A DNA stretch of 64,000 nt, taken from positions 1-64,000 of the forward strand of contig CAUZDW010000003.1 in assembly GCA_963578825.1 (NCBI GenBank), given 5' to 3'. Under the pieces are notes generated by a model. It had not been told where the DNA came from. It saw only the letters and a list, made by a program, of their open reading frames with translations, and made no database searches. Below, piece by piece: positions 1 through 7,376 of this stretch; the stretch's first letter is position 1; each line of letters begins with the position of its first letter. The position numbers were made by a program, and so were the translations under genes. The DNA is from JAJDNS01 sp963578825 (GTDB lineage: Bacteria > Acidobacteriota > Vicinamibacteria > Fen-336).

Positions 1-1
1 C

Positions 2-487
2 CTCACGGATGAGAATTTCTCTACTGCTGTGGCCTTATGGTTTTCTGATGAAGGTACCGCGACTTCAACCTATGGACATATCAGTAACTGGGATGTGTCT
101 GCTGTTACCGATATGGAGGACGCATTCCAGGGTCAGTCTTCATTTAACGAAGATATCAGTTCGTGGGACGTCAGCAGCGTCACGGACATGCGCTACATGT
201 TCTACGGTGCCGACGCGTTCAACGGAAACATCAGTTCGTGGGACGTCAGCAGCGTCACGGACATGCGCTACATGTTCCGCTATGCCGACGCGTTCAACGG
301 AGACATCAGTTCGTGGGACGTCAGCAGCGTCACGAACATGGGCTACATGTTCGCCTACGCCGAGTCGTTCAACCAGGATTTGAGTGGCTGGTGTGTCACA
401 AACATCGAATCCGAGCCCACTAATTTCGCTACTGGGGCGACCTCGTGGGCTCTGGATCACCCGGTATGGGGGACGTGTCCCGCCTGA
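2..487 (+). CDS. BspA/DUF285-type repeat surface protein, C-terminal fragment
   Basis: The reading frame is open from the left edge, so the gene starts outside the window; the GTG at 29 is only an internal codon. The visible part is built of 25-residue units with the core 'ISSWDVSSVTDMRYMF', the signature of the BspA-like/DUF285 leucine-rich-type repeats found in bacterial surface proteins. The last units decay into a Cys-containing tail (GWCVTNI...WGTCPA) that typically closes such solenoids. No anchor or sorting signal is seen in this fragment. Base composition is clearly lower in G+C than the genes to its right, and the three central units are near-identical at DNA level, suggesting recent duplication and possibly horizontal origin. 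Function is inferred as cell-surface adhesion or recognition; no substrate can be named. Confidence 0.8.
   Translation, partial: LTDENFSTAVALWFSDEGTATSTYGHISNWDVSAVTDMEDAFQGQSSFNEDISSWDVSSVTDMRYMFYGADAFNGNISSWDVSSVTDMRYMFRYADAFNGDISSWDVSSVTNMGYMFAYAESFNQDLSGWCVTNIESEPTNFATGATSWALDHPVWGTCPA
155..379 (+). repeat. three tandem 75-bp coding repeats
   Basis: Units begin at 155, 230 and 305, each starting ATCAGTTCGTGGGACGTCAG. They encode the 25-residue DUF285 repeats. The first ~50 bp of the units are almost identical, so they may expand or contract by recombination. Confidence 0.85.
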
Positions 488-889
488 GACCTATGGGGCA
501 GATGTCGGAGACCAGATTCACCCCACACCCAAGGCTCGTATCGGTTATGACCACCACAACGGTGAGCCGACATCAGGAGTGGCGTCCCCAAAGGGAATCG
601 CACGTATGTGGACGCCCACACTCCAAGGAAAAGCGCAGGTTGCCGGGTAATCTCTCACCCCCGTCGGGGTGTCCAGCTCGTCCGGGTCGAATCGCTCTCG
701 CCTGAGAGCGGGTCGGCGGCCAGCTCGCGCCACGCCGGCACGCCCGTTTCGTCCTTCACTGGCTGCCCTCCCGCTGTAGCGCCGCTGCGACATTGAAGCG
801 GCGGACGTTGACGCTATAGGGTGCGCGATCCGATCAGGTCGCGCGATTCGTCGACCTGATCGGTTAACGCGGTCGCGCCGGCGTGAGGA
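488..889. other. non-coding stretch at a composition boundary
   Basis: About 400 bases with no ORF I would defend. It separates the low-GC repeat protein (plus strand) from the minus-strand GNAT gene, so both genes converge on it. It holds the dyad at 830-863. I see no tRNA, no T-tract terminator and no recognisable attachment site. Confidence 0.5.
830..863. repeat. 12-bp inverted repeat
   Basis: Arms CCGATCAGGTCG (830-841) and CGACCTGATCGG (852-863) are perfectly complementary, with a 10-base spacer. There is no T-run on either side, so it is not a classical intrinsic terminator. Lying 27 bases past the GNAT stop, it could still fold at the 3' end of that transcript or act as a protein-binding site. 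Confidence 0.75.
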
Positions 890-1810
890 TCACGCCTCGA
901 CCACTGCCCCGGTCGGTTGCAAACGCGCCAACCACTTCGTCAGGCCCGATTTGTCAGCCGTCCGGCGATATGTGAGGAGCAGCGTCTCGACGGTTGTGAT
1001 CTTCGTCGATCCCCAGGTGATCGCGAGAGTACGCGTCGCGGTCGCTGCGGTTTCGGGAACACGGCCGCCGAAGAGAGCGTCGGGTCCGGTCGCGGCGGTG
1101 TCGTCGTAGACTCCGCCGAGTTCGATGACGGGCATACGCCCGACGCCGATCGCCTTGTGGGTATCCCACGCGGCGCCGAACGGACGAACCTCTTCCGTGA
1201 TGTTCTCCACGTCGACGTCGTTGATGCGCGGTGCATCCAGGAGGCGGGCGGCCGGGAGCGGCACCTGCCCACCCGAGCGCTCCCTTACGCTCGGGCTCTG
1301 AAGCTCCCATCGCACCGCAAGACGGTCCGTCGGAAGGCCGTGGTACAACTTCGAGCTCGTCGTTCCGAAGAGGTCCGGCAGGATCTCCGTTGCGGTGGCG
1401 CCAAGACGACGAAGGTTGAGACGGGCGTTTCCGGCCTGGAGTGGGTCGAAGCTCCAGGTGATCAGCGCGAGCCCGCGGCGGAGCGCCTCGTCCCTCTGAG
1501 CCCACTTCAGCCGGGGTCCGAGGCCTCGGCCCCTGGCCTCGGGAAGGACGGCGAGCATGTCCGAGTGCAGGTGGGGCTCGCCGCCCCGCAGGCCAGGGAA
1601 GGCGTAGGAGAAGCCGAAGACCCGCCCCTCCGGGTCTTCGGCCAGAAGGAGGATCGCCCCGGCGTACACCGTCGCCAACAACTGGCTGGGACCGGTGACG
1701 TCGAGATCGTTGAGCCCCCAGACGCCCCGCTGCAGCTCGACACAGGCCTGAATGTCCGCATGATCGCGGGCGATCCGGATCGCCGGCTCGGTCGTCGCCA
1801 GGTCGCTCAA
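890..1810 (-). CDS. GNAT acetyltransferase (COG3375-like) with atypical C-terminal 110 residues
   Basis: The start is TTG at 1810, sharing TTGA with the stop of the upstream channel gene; the long extension upstream in frame lies antisense to nothing sensible and overlaps the channel. Residues ~10-175 are a GNAT fold of the COG3375 type, with 'MLAVLPEARGRGLGPRLK' as the acetyl-CoA loop and 'GLPTDRLAVRWEL' closing the domain. From about residue 195 (position ~1228) the protein stops looking like a GNAT tail: it reads 'ENITEEVRPFGAAW', 'ALFGG', 'TLAITWGSTKITTVETLLL', 'LARLQPTGAVVEA', a beta-rich, Thr-rich sequence that reminds me of small phage structural (tail-tube-like) proteins. Acetyl acceptor unknown. 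The family call for the first part is firm; the origin of the tail is inference. Confidence 0.7.
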   Translation of the reverse strand: MSDLATTEPAIRIARDHADIQACVELQRGVWGLNDLDVTGPSQLLATVYAGAILLLAEDPEGRVFGFSYAFPGLRGGEPHLHSDMLAVLPEARGRGLGPRLKWAQRDEALRRGLALITWSFDPLQAGNARLNLRRLGATATEILPDLFGTTSSKLYHGLPTDRLAVRWELQSPSVRERSGGQVPLPAARLLDAPRINDVDVENITEEVRPFGAAWDTHKAIGVGRMPVIELGGVYDDTAATGPDALFGGRVPETAATATRTLAITWGSTKITTVETLLLTYRRTADKSGLTKWLARLQPTGAVVEA

Positions 1811-2819
1811 TGACTCGCGCTGGCCAGCTCTGCCAGTCGGTCCAGCTGCTGGCGGTGGCCGATCGAGATCAAGACGTCGCCGCCCTCCAGCACGGTCTCG
1901 GGAGCGGGGTTGAAGACCATCTTCCCGTCGGGCTTCTTGATGGCCACGACGATGATGCCGAGCTCGCTCTTGATCGGACTCGTCTTGAGCGAGTCGCCGA
2001 CGAGCGTGCTGTCCGTCCGCAGCTCCGCCACCTCGATCTGGAGCTCGAGGTGGGCGCTGCGTGTCGCCAGCTCGATGAAGTCCATCGCGCGTGGCCGAAG
2101 CACCGCCTGCGCGACCCGATGCCCCCCGATCGCGTAGGGCGAGATCACCCGGCTGGCGCCGGCCCGCACCAGCTTGCGCTCGGCGCCGTCGCTCTCGGCC
2201 CGTGCCACGATGAACAGGTCCTCGCTCAGGAACCGGGCGCTCATGGTGATGTAGAGGTTGTCCGCATCCGAGGCCGCGGCGCTCACCAGGGCTCGGGCAC
2301 GCTCGACCCCGGCCTGCTTGAGCACCTCGTCGGCGGTGGCGTCCCCGCGAGGGCGATGCCATGGGGGATCAAGAAGTCCTGGAGCACGACGGGATTCCGG
2401 TCGATGAGCACGAAGGGGAGACCCGCCGCCGAGAACTCCTCGCAGACCAGGCGACCCATTCGCCCGAAGCCACAGACCACCAGGTGGTTGTCAAGATGTG
2501 AAAGCTGACTCTCCATGCGCTGCCTCCCGAAGACTGTCCGGATCTCGCCGGTCACGATGGCGCGAATGAACGCTGCCGCCGCATAGAAGGCCGTGAACAC
2601 CCCACCCAGGGCCAGTGCCATGGTGAACAGGCGGCCCGCGGTGCCCAGTGGCTTCACCTCGTGAAAGCCCACGGTGGTGATCGTGATGACCGTCATGTAG
2701 AGGGCGTCGAAAAAATCCCAGCCCCCGATGAGCTTGTAGCCCAGCGTGCCTCCCACCGGGAGGGCCACGAGGACCACCAGGGGAAGCAGCAGATGCCTGA
2801 GGGCGGAGGTGATCTTCAC
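1807..2819 (-). pseudogene. K+ channel with RCK/TrkA domains, broken by one missing base
   Basis: Starts at GTG 2819. The first part has two membrane segments around a pore loop with selectivity filter 'TITTVGFHEV', then an RCK N-domain whose Rossmann motif is 'HLVVCGFGRMGRLVCEEF'. The frame is lost at the C4 run 2343-2346 (G4 on the coding strand). One extra G restores GIALAG-DATADEVLKQAG and joins the second part, which completes RCK-N and has a TrkA-C domain ending '...LAELASASH' at 1807. Repaired length is 337 aa, normal for two-TM channel/RCK fusions of the inner membrane that gate K+ flux. The loss is in a homopolymer, so a consensus error is likely; otherwise it is a fresh pseudogene. 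Translationally coupled to the GNAT gene. Confidence 0.85.
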
Positions 2820-2897
2820 GACCGTTTCGGTGTCGGCGCCCCGACCGATTCGACCCAGGCCATCACCAGTCCCTCGGCGTCGATGGGGACGGGGCCA

Positions 2898-3107
2898 TCA
2901 GGCCTTGGGAAAGTAGCAGTCGATCCAGTCCCGCACCTCGGCCTCGACTTTCTCCGTTTCCGGGCCCGTCACCTCGTGGACCGGCGAGCGTTCGTATCCC
3001 TTGGCGAGAAGATAGAGGGAGGCTCGGACGACACCGCCGTCGTCGTAGAAGTACGCGTGCACCTCGCCGCCGGGACGCTGGAACTTGAGAAGGCGCCCTG
3101 TCTTCAC
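2898..3107 (-). CDS. 69-aa hypothetical protein
   Basis: GTG at 3107 overlaps the stop of the SGNH lipoprotein gene as GTGA, the coupling used throughout this region, which fixes the start. The product (MKTGRLLKFQRPGGEVHAYF... ending RDWIDCYFPKA) has a beta-strand-like first half with 'FYDDGGVVRASLY' and an acidic helical end. There is no signal peptide or metal motif. I do not recognise the family. Its tight coupling behind the SGNH hydrolase suggests co-expression, nothing more. Confidence 0.6.
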   Translation of the reverse strand: MKTGRLLKFQRPGGEVHAYFYDDGGVVRASLYLLAKGYERSPVHEVTGPETEKVEAEVRDWIDCYFPKA

Positions 3108-4183
3108 GGGCCACCCGGAGGGTCGAATCCGAAAGCCATGCCGCTCGTCCTCATCCCGCCCGACGCCGCGGGGGACGAGGAGGAGGTGATGGCGTCGAAC
3201 CACGAGCGCGCCATGATCTGGTATCCGGAGTCGTTCGGGTGCACGTGGTCGAAGAAGAGATCCCGGAGGCTCGGCTGGGCGAGGAAGTCGCCGTGGATCT
3301 CGGCGATCGGCACCCCTTCCTGCCGGGCCATCGAACGAACGAGATCGTTCATCTGGTCCACCCAGATGTTGCGCTCCGTGGCGTTCTTGTCCAACCAAGC
3401 CGGGTTCGCCGGAGGGATGGTTCCGAGGATGGGGTTCGAGCCCGCATCCCTGGCCTGCAGGATCATGGAGCGCAGTGCGTCGATCGTGTAGCAGGGGAAC
3501 TCGGTCCGGCAGACCGCCGCGTTCCAGTCGTTCGTCCCGTAGAGGGTGAGCGTGAAGGCGGGATCGTGTCGCCCGAGCTGCCGCGTCAGGCGTGCCTCGC
3601 CCTCGACGCTCTTGGTGCCCGGTTTTCCGGCGTTGGCGATGAAGGCGTCGCCCAGGTGGGAGCGCAGGTCCGCGGTGAGGTAGGACAAGTAGCCACCGCT
3701 GCTGCCGCTGCCGTCTCCGCTGGTGATGCTGTCGCCGAAGGCCAGGTAATGGTTGGGCAGGTTGCCCCCGATGTCGAGGACCGCCGGCACGGCGACCGAG
3801 GAGGCATTCGTCTGGGGGATGCTCACCGATACCGCCGCTCCGGGCACGTAGTAGGAGGGAAGGCTGGCGCCGTCGGCCTGGGCCGTCTGCGAGCCCGCAG
3901 GGACACCGGCGACCGTGAAGAGGCCGTCCGCCCCGGCTTGCCCGGTCCGCCCACCAACGTTGACAGTGGCCCCTGGGAGCCGCACCACCTCGTCCGGGTC
4001 GAGCAGGCCATTGGCGTTCTCGTCGTAGAACACCACGCCGCTCACCCCGAAACCCGTCCCGGGGGTGGTGCTCGGCGGTCCCGGACTCGACGGGGAGGAC
4101 GAGCTTCCCCCGCAGGCGGGGAGGATGAGCAGAGCGAGCAAAGCTAGAGTGTTCAAGTGCCTCACGACCTCCGAGAATATCAT
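3104..4183 (-). CDS. SGNH/GDSL-hydrolase lipoprotein with SdrD/Cna-B-like domain
   Basis: I chose ATG 4183 because it directly precedes a lipoprotein signal peptide with lipobox LPAC (lipidated Cys24), then a Ser/Pro-rich spacer. Residues ~47-105 ('VFYDENANGLLDPDE...VNVGG...GLFTVAGVPAG') look like an SdrD-B/Cna-B beta-sandwich. Residues ~145-335 are an SGNH hydrolase: block I 'AFGDSITSG' with Ser152, block III 'YGTND' with Asn218, block V 'DHVHPNDSGY' with Asp312 and His315. All catalytic residues are therefore present. Predicted to be a membrane-anchored periplasmic or surface esterase or acylhydrolase; polysaccharide deacetylation is a common role but the substrate is unknown. A Ser/Gly-rich tail of ~25 residues follows the domain. 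Confidence 0.88.
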   Translation of the reverse strand: MIFSEVVRHLNTLALLALLILPACGGSSSSPSSPGPPSTTPGTGFGVSGVVFYDENANGLLDPDEVVRLPGATVNVGGRTGQAGADGLFTVAGVPAGSQTAQADGASLPSYYVPGAAVSVSIPQTNASSVAVPAVLDIGGNLPNHYLAFGDSITSGDGSGSSGGYLSYLTADLRSHLGDAFIANAGKPGTKSVEGEARLTRQLGRHDPAFTLTLYGTNDWNAAVCRTEFPCYTIDALRSMILQARDAGSNPILGTIPPANPAWLDKNATERNIWVDQMNDLVRSMARQEGVPIAEIHGDFLAQPSLRDLFFDHVHPNDSGYQIMARSWFDAITSSSSPAASGGMRTSGMAFGFDPPGGP

Positions 4184-4188
4184 GGGGT

Positions 4189-4218
4189 TTGCCGCGCTCG
4201 CGTGAGCGGAGCTATACT
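4189..4218 (+). promoter_or_regulatory. candidate sigma-70 promoter for the PilZ gene
   Basis: -35 TTGCCG (4189-4194), 18-base spacer, -10 TATACT (4213-4218), 44 bases ahead of the ATG at 4262. It lies in the 78-base gap between divergent genes. Confidence 0.45.
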
Positions 4219-4261
4219 TTTGCATCCCTTCGTACAGCGTACCAGTCGTCGGCCCCGATTA

Positions 4262-4599
4262 ATGAGCGAAACCATCGACACCACGCCGAGCAACCGCCGC
4301 ATCACGGCGCGGAAGGCTTGCCTGCTGACCGTGCGCTACAAGGCCAGCGCCGACTGGCGCCCGGCCACGGCGATGGACCTGTCTCCCTACGGCTGCCGGT
4401 TGCGCGTGGGGGAGGACGTGGCTCGTGGCTCCGAGGTTGCCGTCGTCTTCGAGGCCCCGGCGACCGAAGGGACCAGGGAGCCGGCCGTGGAGGTCCCGGG
4501 TCGGGCCATCTGGGGACGGCTCGAGGGACTCTCGTATCAGGTGGGAGTCCACTTCGAGGACTCGCCGACGGGCCTTCTCGAAATCCTCGCCGCGCTCTC

Positions 4600-4603
<4 letters not shown>
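4262..4603 (+). CDS. PilZ-domain protein
   Basis: 113 aa, essentially one PilZ domain. The N-terminal RxxxR motif (in 'NRRITARKACLLTVRYK') and the D-x-S-x-x-G motif ('DLSPYGCRLR') that together hold cyclic di-GMP are both present, so ligand binding is likely. There is no second output domain; single-domain PilZ proteins act by binding a partner, often in pilus or flagellar motility or exopolysaccharide control. ATG 4262 is preceded by the candidate promoter at 4189-4218. Its stop shares the bases CTAG (4600-4603) with the convergent pseudouridine synthase gene. Confidence 0.88.
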
Positions 4604-5481
<878 letters not shown>

Positions 5482-5492
5482 AACGGCTCCCG

Positions 5493-6389
5493 CTACTCCC
5501 TGAGGCCCCGCGCGTCGTCCCACGCCGCCGGGTCCTGGCCGAAGTAGCTGGACAGGATCGAGTAGATCTCGGAGTGGCGCCGGCGCACCTCCTGGGGGAT
5601 CTCGAAGAAGGCCTCCACGGCCACTCCGAGGAACTCCACCGGATCGTGAGCACCGTAGTCGTCGAATGCGGATCGCCCGTGTCGCAGCCGCACCATCTCC
5701 TTCTCCGCCGCCTCCACCCACTCCTGCGCCCGTCGGCCGTCCAGGCCCACGGGGATGCCGTCGAAATGGGTGTGGTCCACGTCCAGGATGTGGGTGAACT
5801 CGTGGATCCCCACGTGGAAGCCGTCGTCCGGGTGCTCGAAGCTCTGGAAGAGCGACGGCACCGAGACGATCACCGTACCCCAGGGGTGGGCCTGTCCCGC
5901 CAGCTTCTCCTGCCCGACGGTGTAGTCGCGGTCGAAGTCGTGGGAGTAGAGAAGCACCTCGGTGAGCTGGCCCCACTCGTAGTCCGGCCACCCGAGGCTC
6001 AAGGTCACCGCGGAGGCCGCCACGAGGAGCCGGAGCTCGTCGGTGACGTCCACGCCCACGCCGGTGATGCGCTTCTCGGCAAGAAAAAGACGGAGGTCGG
6101 TCTCGAAGCGGGGGCGCCAGTCGGCCGGCAGGCGCTCGAAATGATCGTAGGCTTCGATCAGCAGGCTCCGCCACTGCTCCGGAAACGGCGACGCGAGCGC
6201 CGCCTGCCTGTGGGCTGTGCCGCGGTCGAGAATGCGGTGGAGGACGAGACCGAGAAGAGCGCCGGAGAGCAGCCCGGAAGCGGCGCCCACCCAGCCGCCC
6301 ACCAGCGCCCCCAGGATGCCTGCCGAGGCCGCGAGAACCAGGCCCATGGTCCGGGCATAGCGCCGGTCGCCCGGGCGCTCGACCCTCAC
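5493..6389 (-). CDS. MtfA-like zinc peptidase with N-terminal membrane segments
   Basis: The start is GTG 6389, which overlaps the preceding stop as GTGA; ATG 6347 is an alternative that begins right at the membrane segment. Residues ~15-50 are Gly/Ala/Leu-rich and hydrophobic ('GILGALVGGWVGAASGLL'), giving one or two membrane passes. The remainder matches the MtfA (Mlc titration factor A, DUF980) peptidase family: zinc motif 'GIHEFTHILD' (HExxH-like, with Glu as base), 'RRAQEWVEAAEKEM' and a conserved 'EFLGVAVEAFFEIP' helix supplying the third ligand. In enterobacteria MtfA controls PTS sugar uptake through Mlc; this genome region shows no PTS, so the substrate is unknown. Confidence 0.82.
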   Translation of the reverse strand: MRVERPGDRRYARTMGLVLAASAGILGALVGGWVGAASGLLSGALLGLVLHRILDRGTAHRQAALASPFPEQWRSLLIEAYDHFERLPADWRPRFETDLRLFLAEKRITGVGVDVTDELRLLVAASAVTLSLGWPDYEWGQLTEVLLYSHDFDRDYTVGQEKLAGQAHPWGTVIVSVPSLFQSFEHPDDGFHVGIHEFTHILDVDHTHFDGIPVGLDGRRAQEWVEAAEKEMVRLRHGRSAFDDYGAHDPVEFLGVAVEAFFEIPQEVRRRHSEIYSILSSYFGQDPAAWDDARGLRE

Positions 6390-7351
6390 GAGCGGGCCGC
6401 GAGGAGACCGGCGAGAACAGTGACGTCTATGTTTCCGCCGGTGATCACCGCCACGATCGGCCGCTCATCCGCCTGCGCGACTCGCCCCGAGCGGACGGCG
6501 GCCACCCCCAGGGCGCCCGAGGCCTCCGCCACGACTTGATCTGCGGAGAGGAGCGCCACGATCGCATCCTCGATTTCCTCTTCCGTCACCAGCACCACCT
6601 CGTCGATGAGGTCTCGGTGCTCGAACACGATCTCTCCGATCCCCCCGGCGACACCGTCGGCCAGCGTGGGGCGCGCCGGATAGGTGAGCAGCGGGCGGCC
6701 CAGGCGCAGCGACTCGCTGAGCGCGGGCGAGGCTTCGGGCTGGACCGCCACGATCCGAACGCCGGGGTCGAGCTCCTTCACGGCGACGGCGACGCCGGCG
6801 ATCAAGCCGCCCCCTCCCACGGGGACGAGGAGGGTGCCCAACCCCGGGCAGTCCTCGAGGACCTCGAGCCCGGCGGTTCCCTGGCCGGCGGCTGTCCGGT
6901 TGTCTTCGAAGGCGTGCACGGGTGTGGCGCCGGTCTCTTCCTCGAAGGCGGCCGCCGCCTCCACGGACTCGTCGTAGGTCGCGCCCGCGCGCCTCACGTC
7001 CACCGGGAAGCGCCGGAGCTTGTCGATCTTCGCGCCTGGTGCGGTCGTGGGCACGAACAGGGTGGCCGTGATCGCCCCGCCGAAGCACTGTGCGGCCCAG
7101 GCCACACCGAGGGCGTGGTTGCCGGCAGAGGCCGCGACGACGCCGCGGCGGCGCTCGGCCTGACTCAATGCAGCCATGGCGCTCAGGGCGCCCCGCACCT
7201 TGAACGAGCCCGTCGGCTGCCAGCACTCGAGCTTGAGGTGCAGATCGTGGTCCGGCGCCGCGAGGCTCGGGCGCAGCGGCGTCGGAGCGAGCTGGGGACG
7301 AATCCGCTCCTCGGCGGCACGAACGTCATCGAGGGTCAGTCGGGTGTTCAT
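6386..7351 (-). CDS. PLP-dependent threonine/serine dehydratase
   Basis: 321 aa, fold-type II PLP enzyme. The Schiff-base lysine is in 'PTGSFKVRGAL', followed by 'ASAGNHALGVAWAA' and the Gly-rich phosphate cup 'VPVGGGGLIAGVA'. The C-terminus ('PIVAVITGGNIDV') is typical of catabolic threonine deaminase or serine dehydratase without an ACT regulatory domain, so it is closer to TdcB/serine racemase relatives than to full-length IlvA. It deaminates L-threonine to 2-oxobutyrate (or L-serine to pyruvate) in the cytosol. Downstream MtfA-like gene is coupled through GTGA. The start is ATG 7351. Confidence 0.88.
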   Translation of the reverse strand: MNTRLTLDDVRAAEERIRPQLAPTPLRPSLAAPDHDLHLKLECWQPTGSFKVRGALSAMAALSQAERRRGVVAASAGNHALGVAWAAQCFGGAITATLFVPTTAPGAKIDKLRRFPVDVRRAGATYDESVEAAAAFEEETGATPVHAFEDNRTAAGQGTAGLEVLEDCPGLGTLLVPVGGGGLIAGVAVAVKELDPGVRIVAVQPEASPALSESLRLGRPLLTYPARPTLADGVAGGIGEIVFEHRDLIDEVVLVTEEEIEDAIVALLSADQVVAEASGALGVAAVRSGRVAQADERPIVAVITGGNIDVTVLAGLLAARS

Positions 7352-7376
7352 TCGTCGACCCCCGACCCTGTCCCCG

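Noticed and set aside
155..379. Possible CRISPR-like repeat array
   Set aside because: The 75-bp units are contiguous coding repeats without spacers.
488..889. Integron attC or phage attachment site
   Set aside because: GTTAAC occurs at 864-869 but the paired core sites and an integrase are missing.
890..2362. Treating the whole 490-codon frame as one long GNAT protein
   Set aside because: Residues before TTG 1810 are Arg/Gly-rich and overlap the RCK domain in another frame; the TTGA overlap gives a sensible start.
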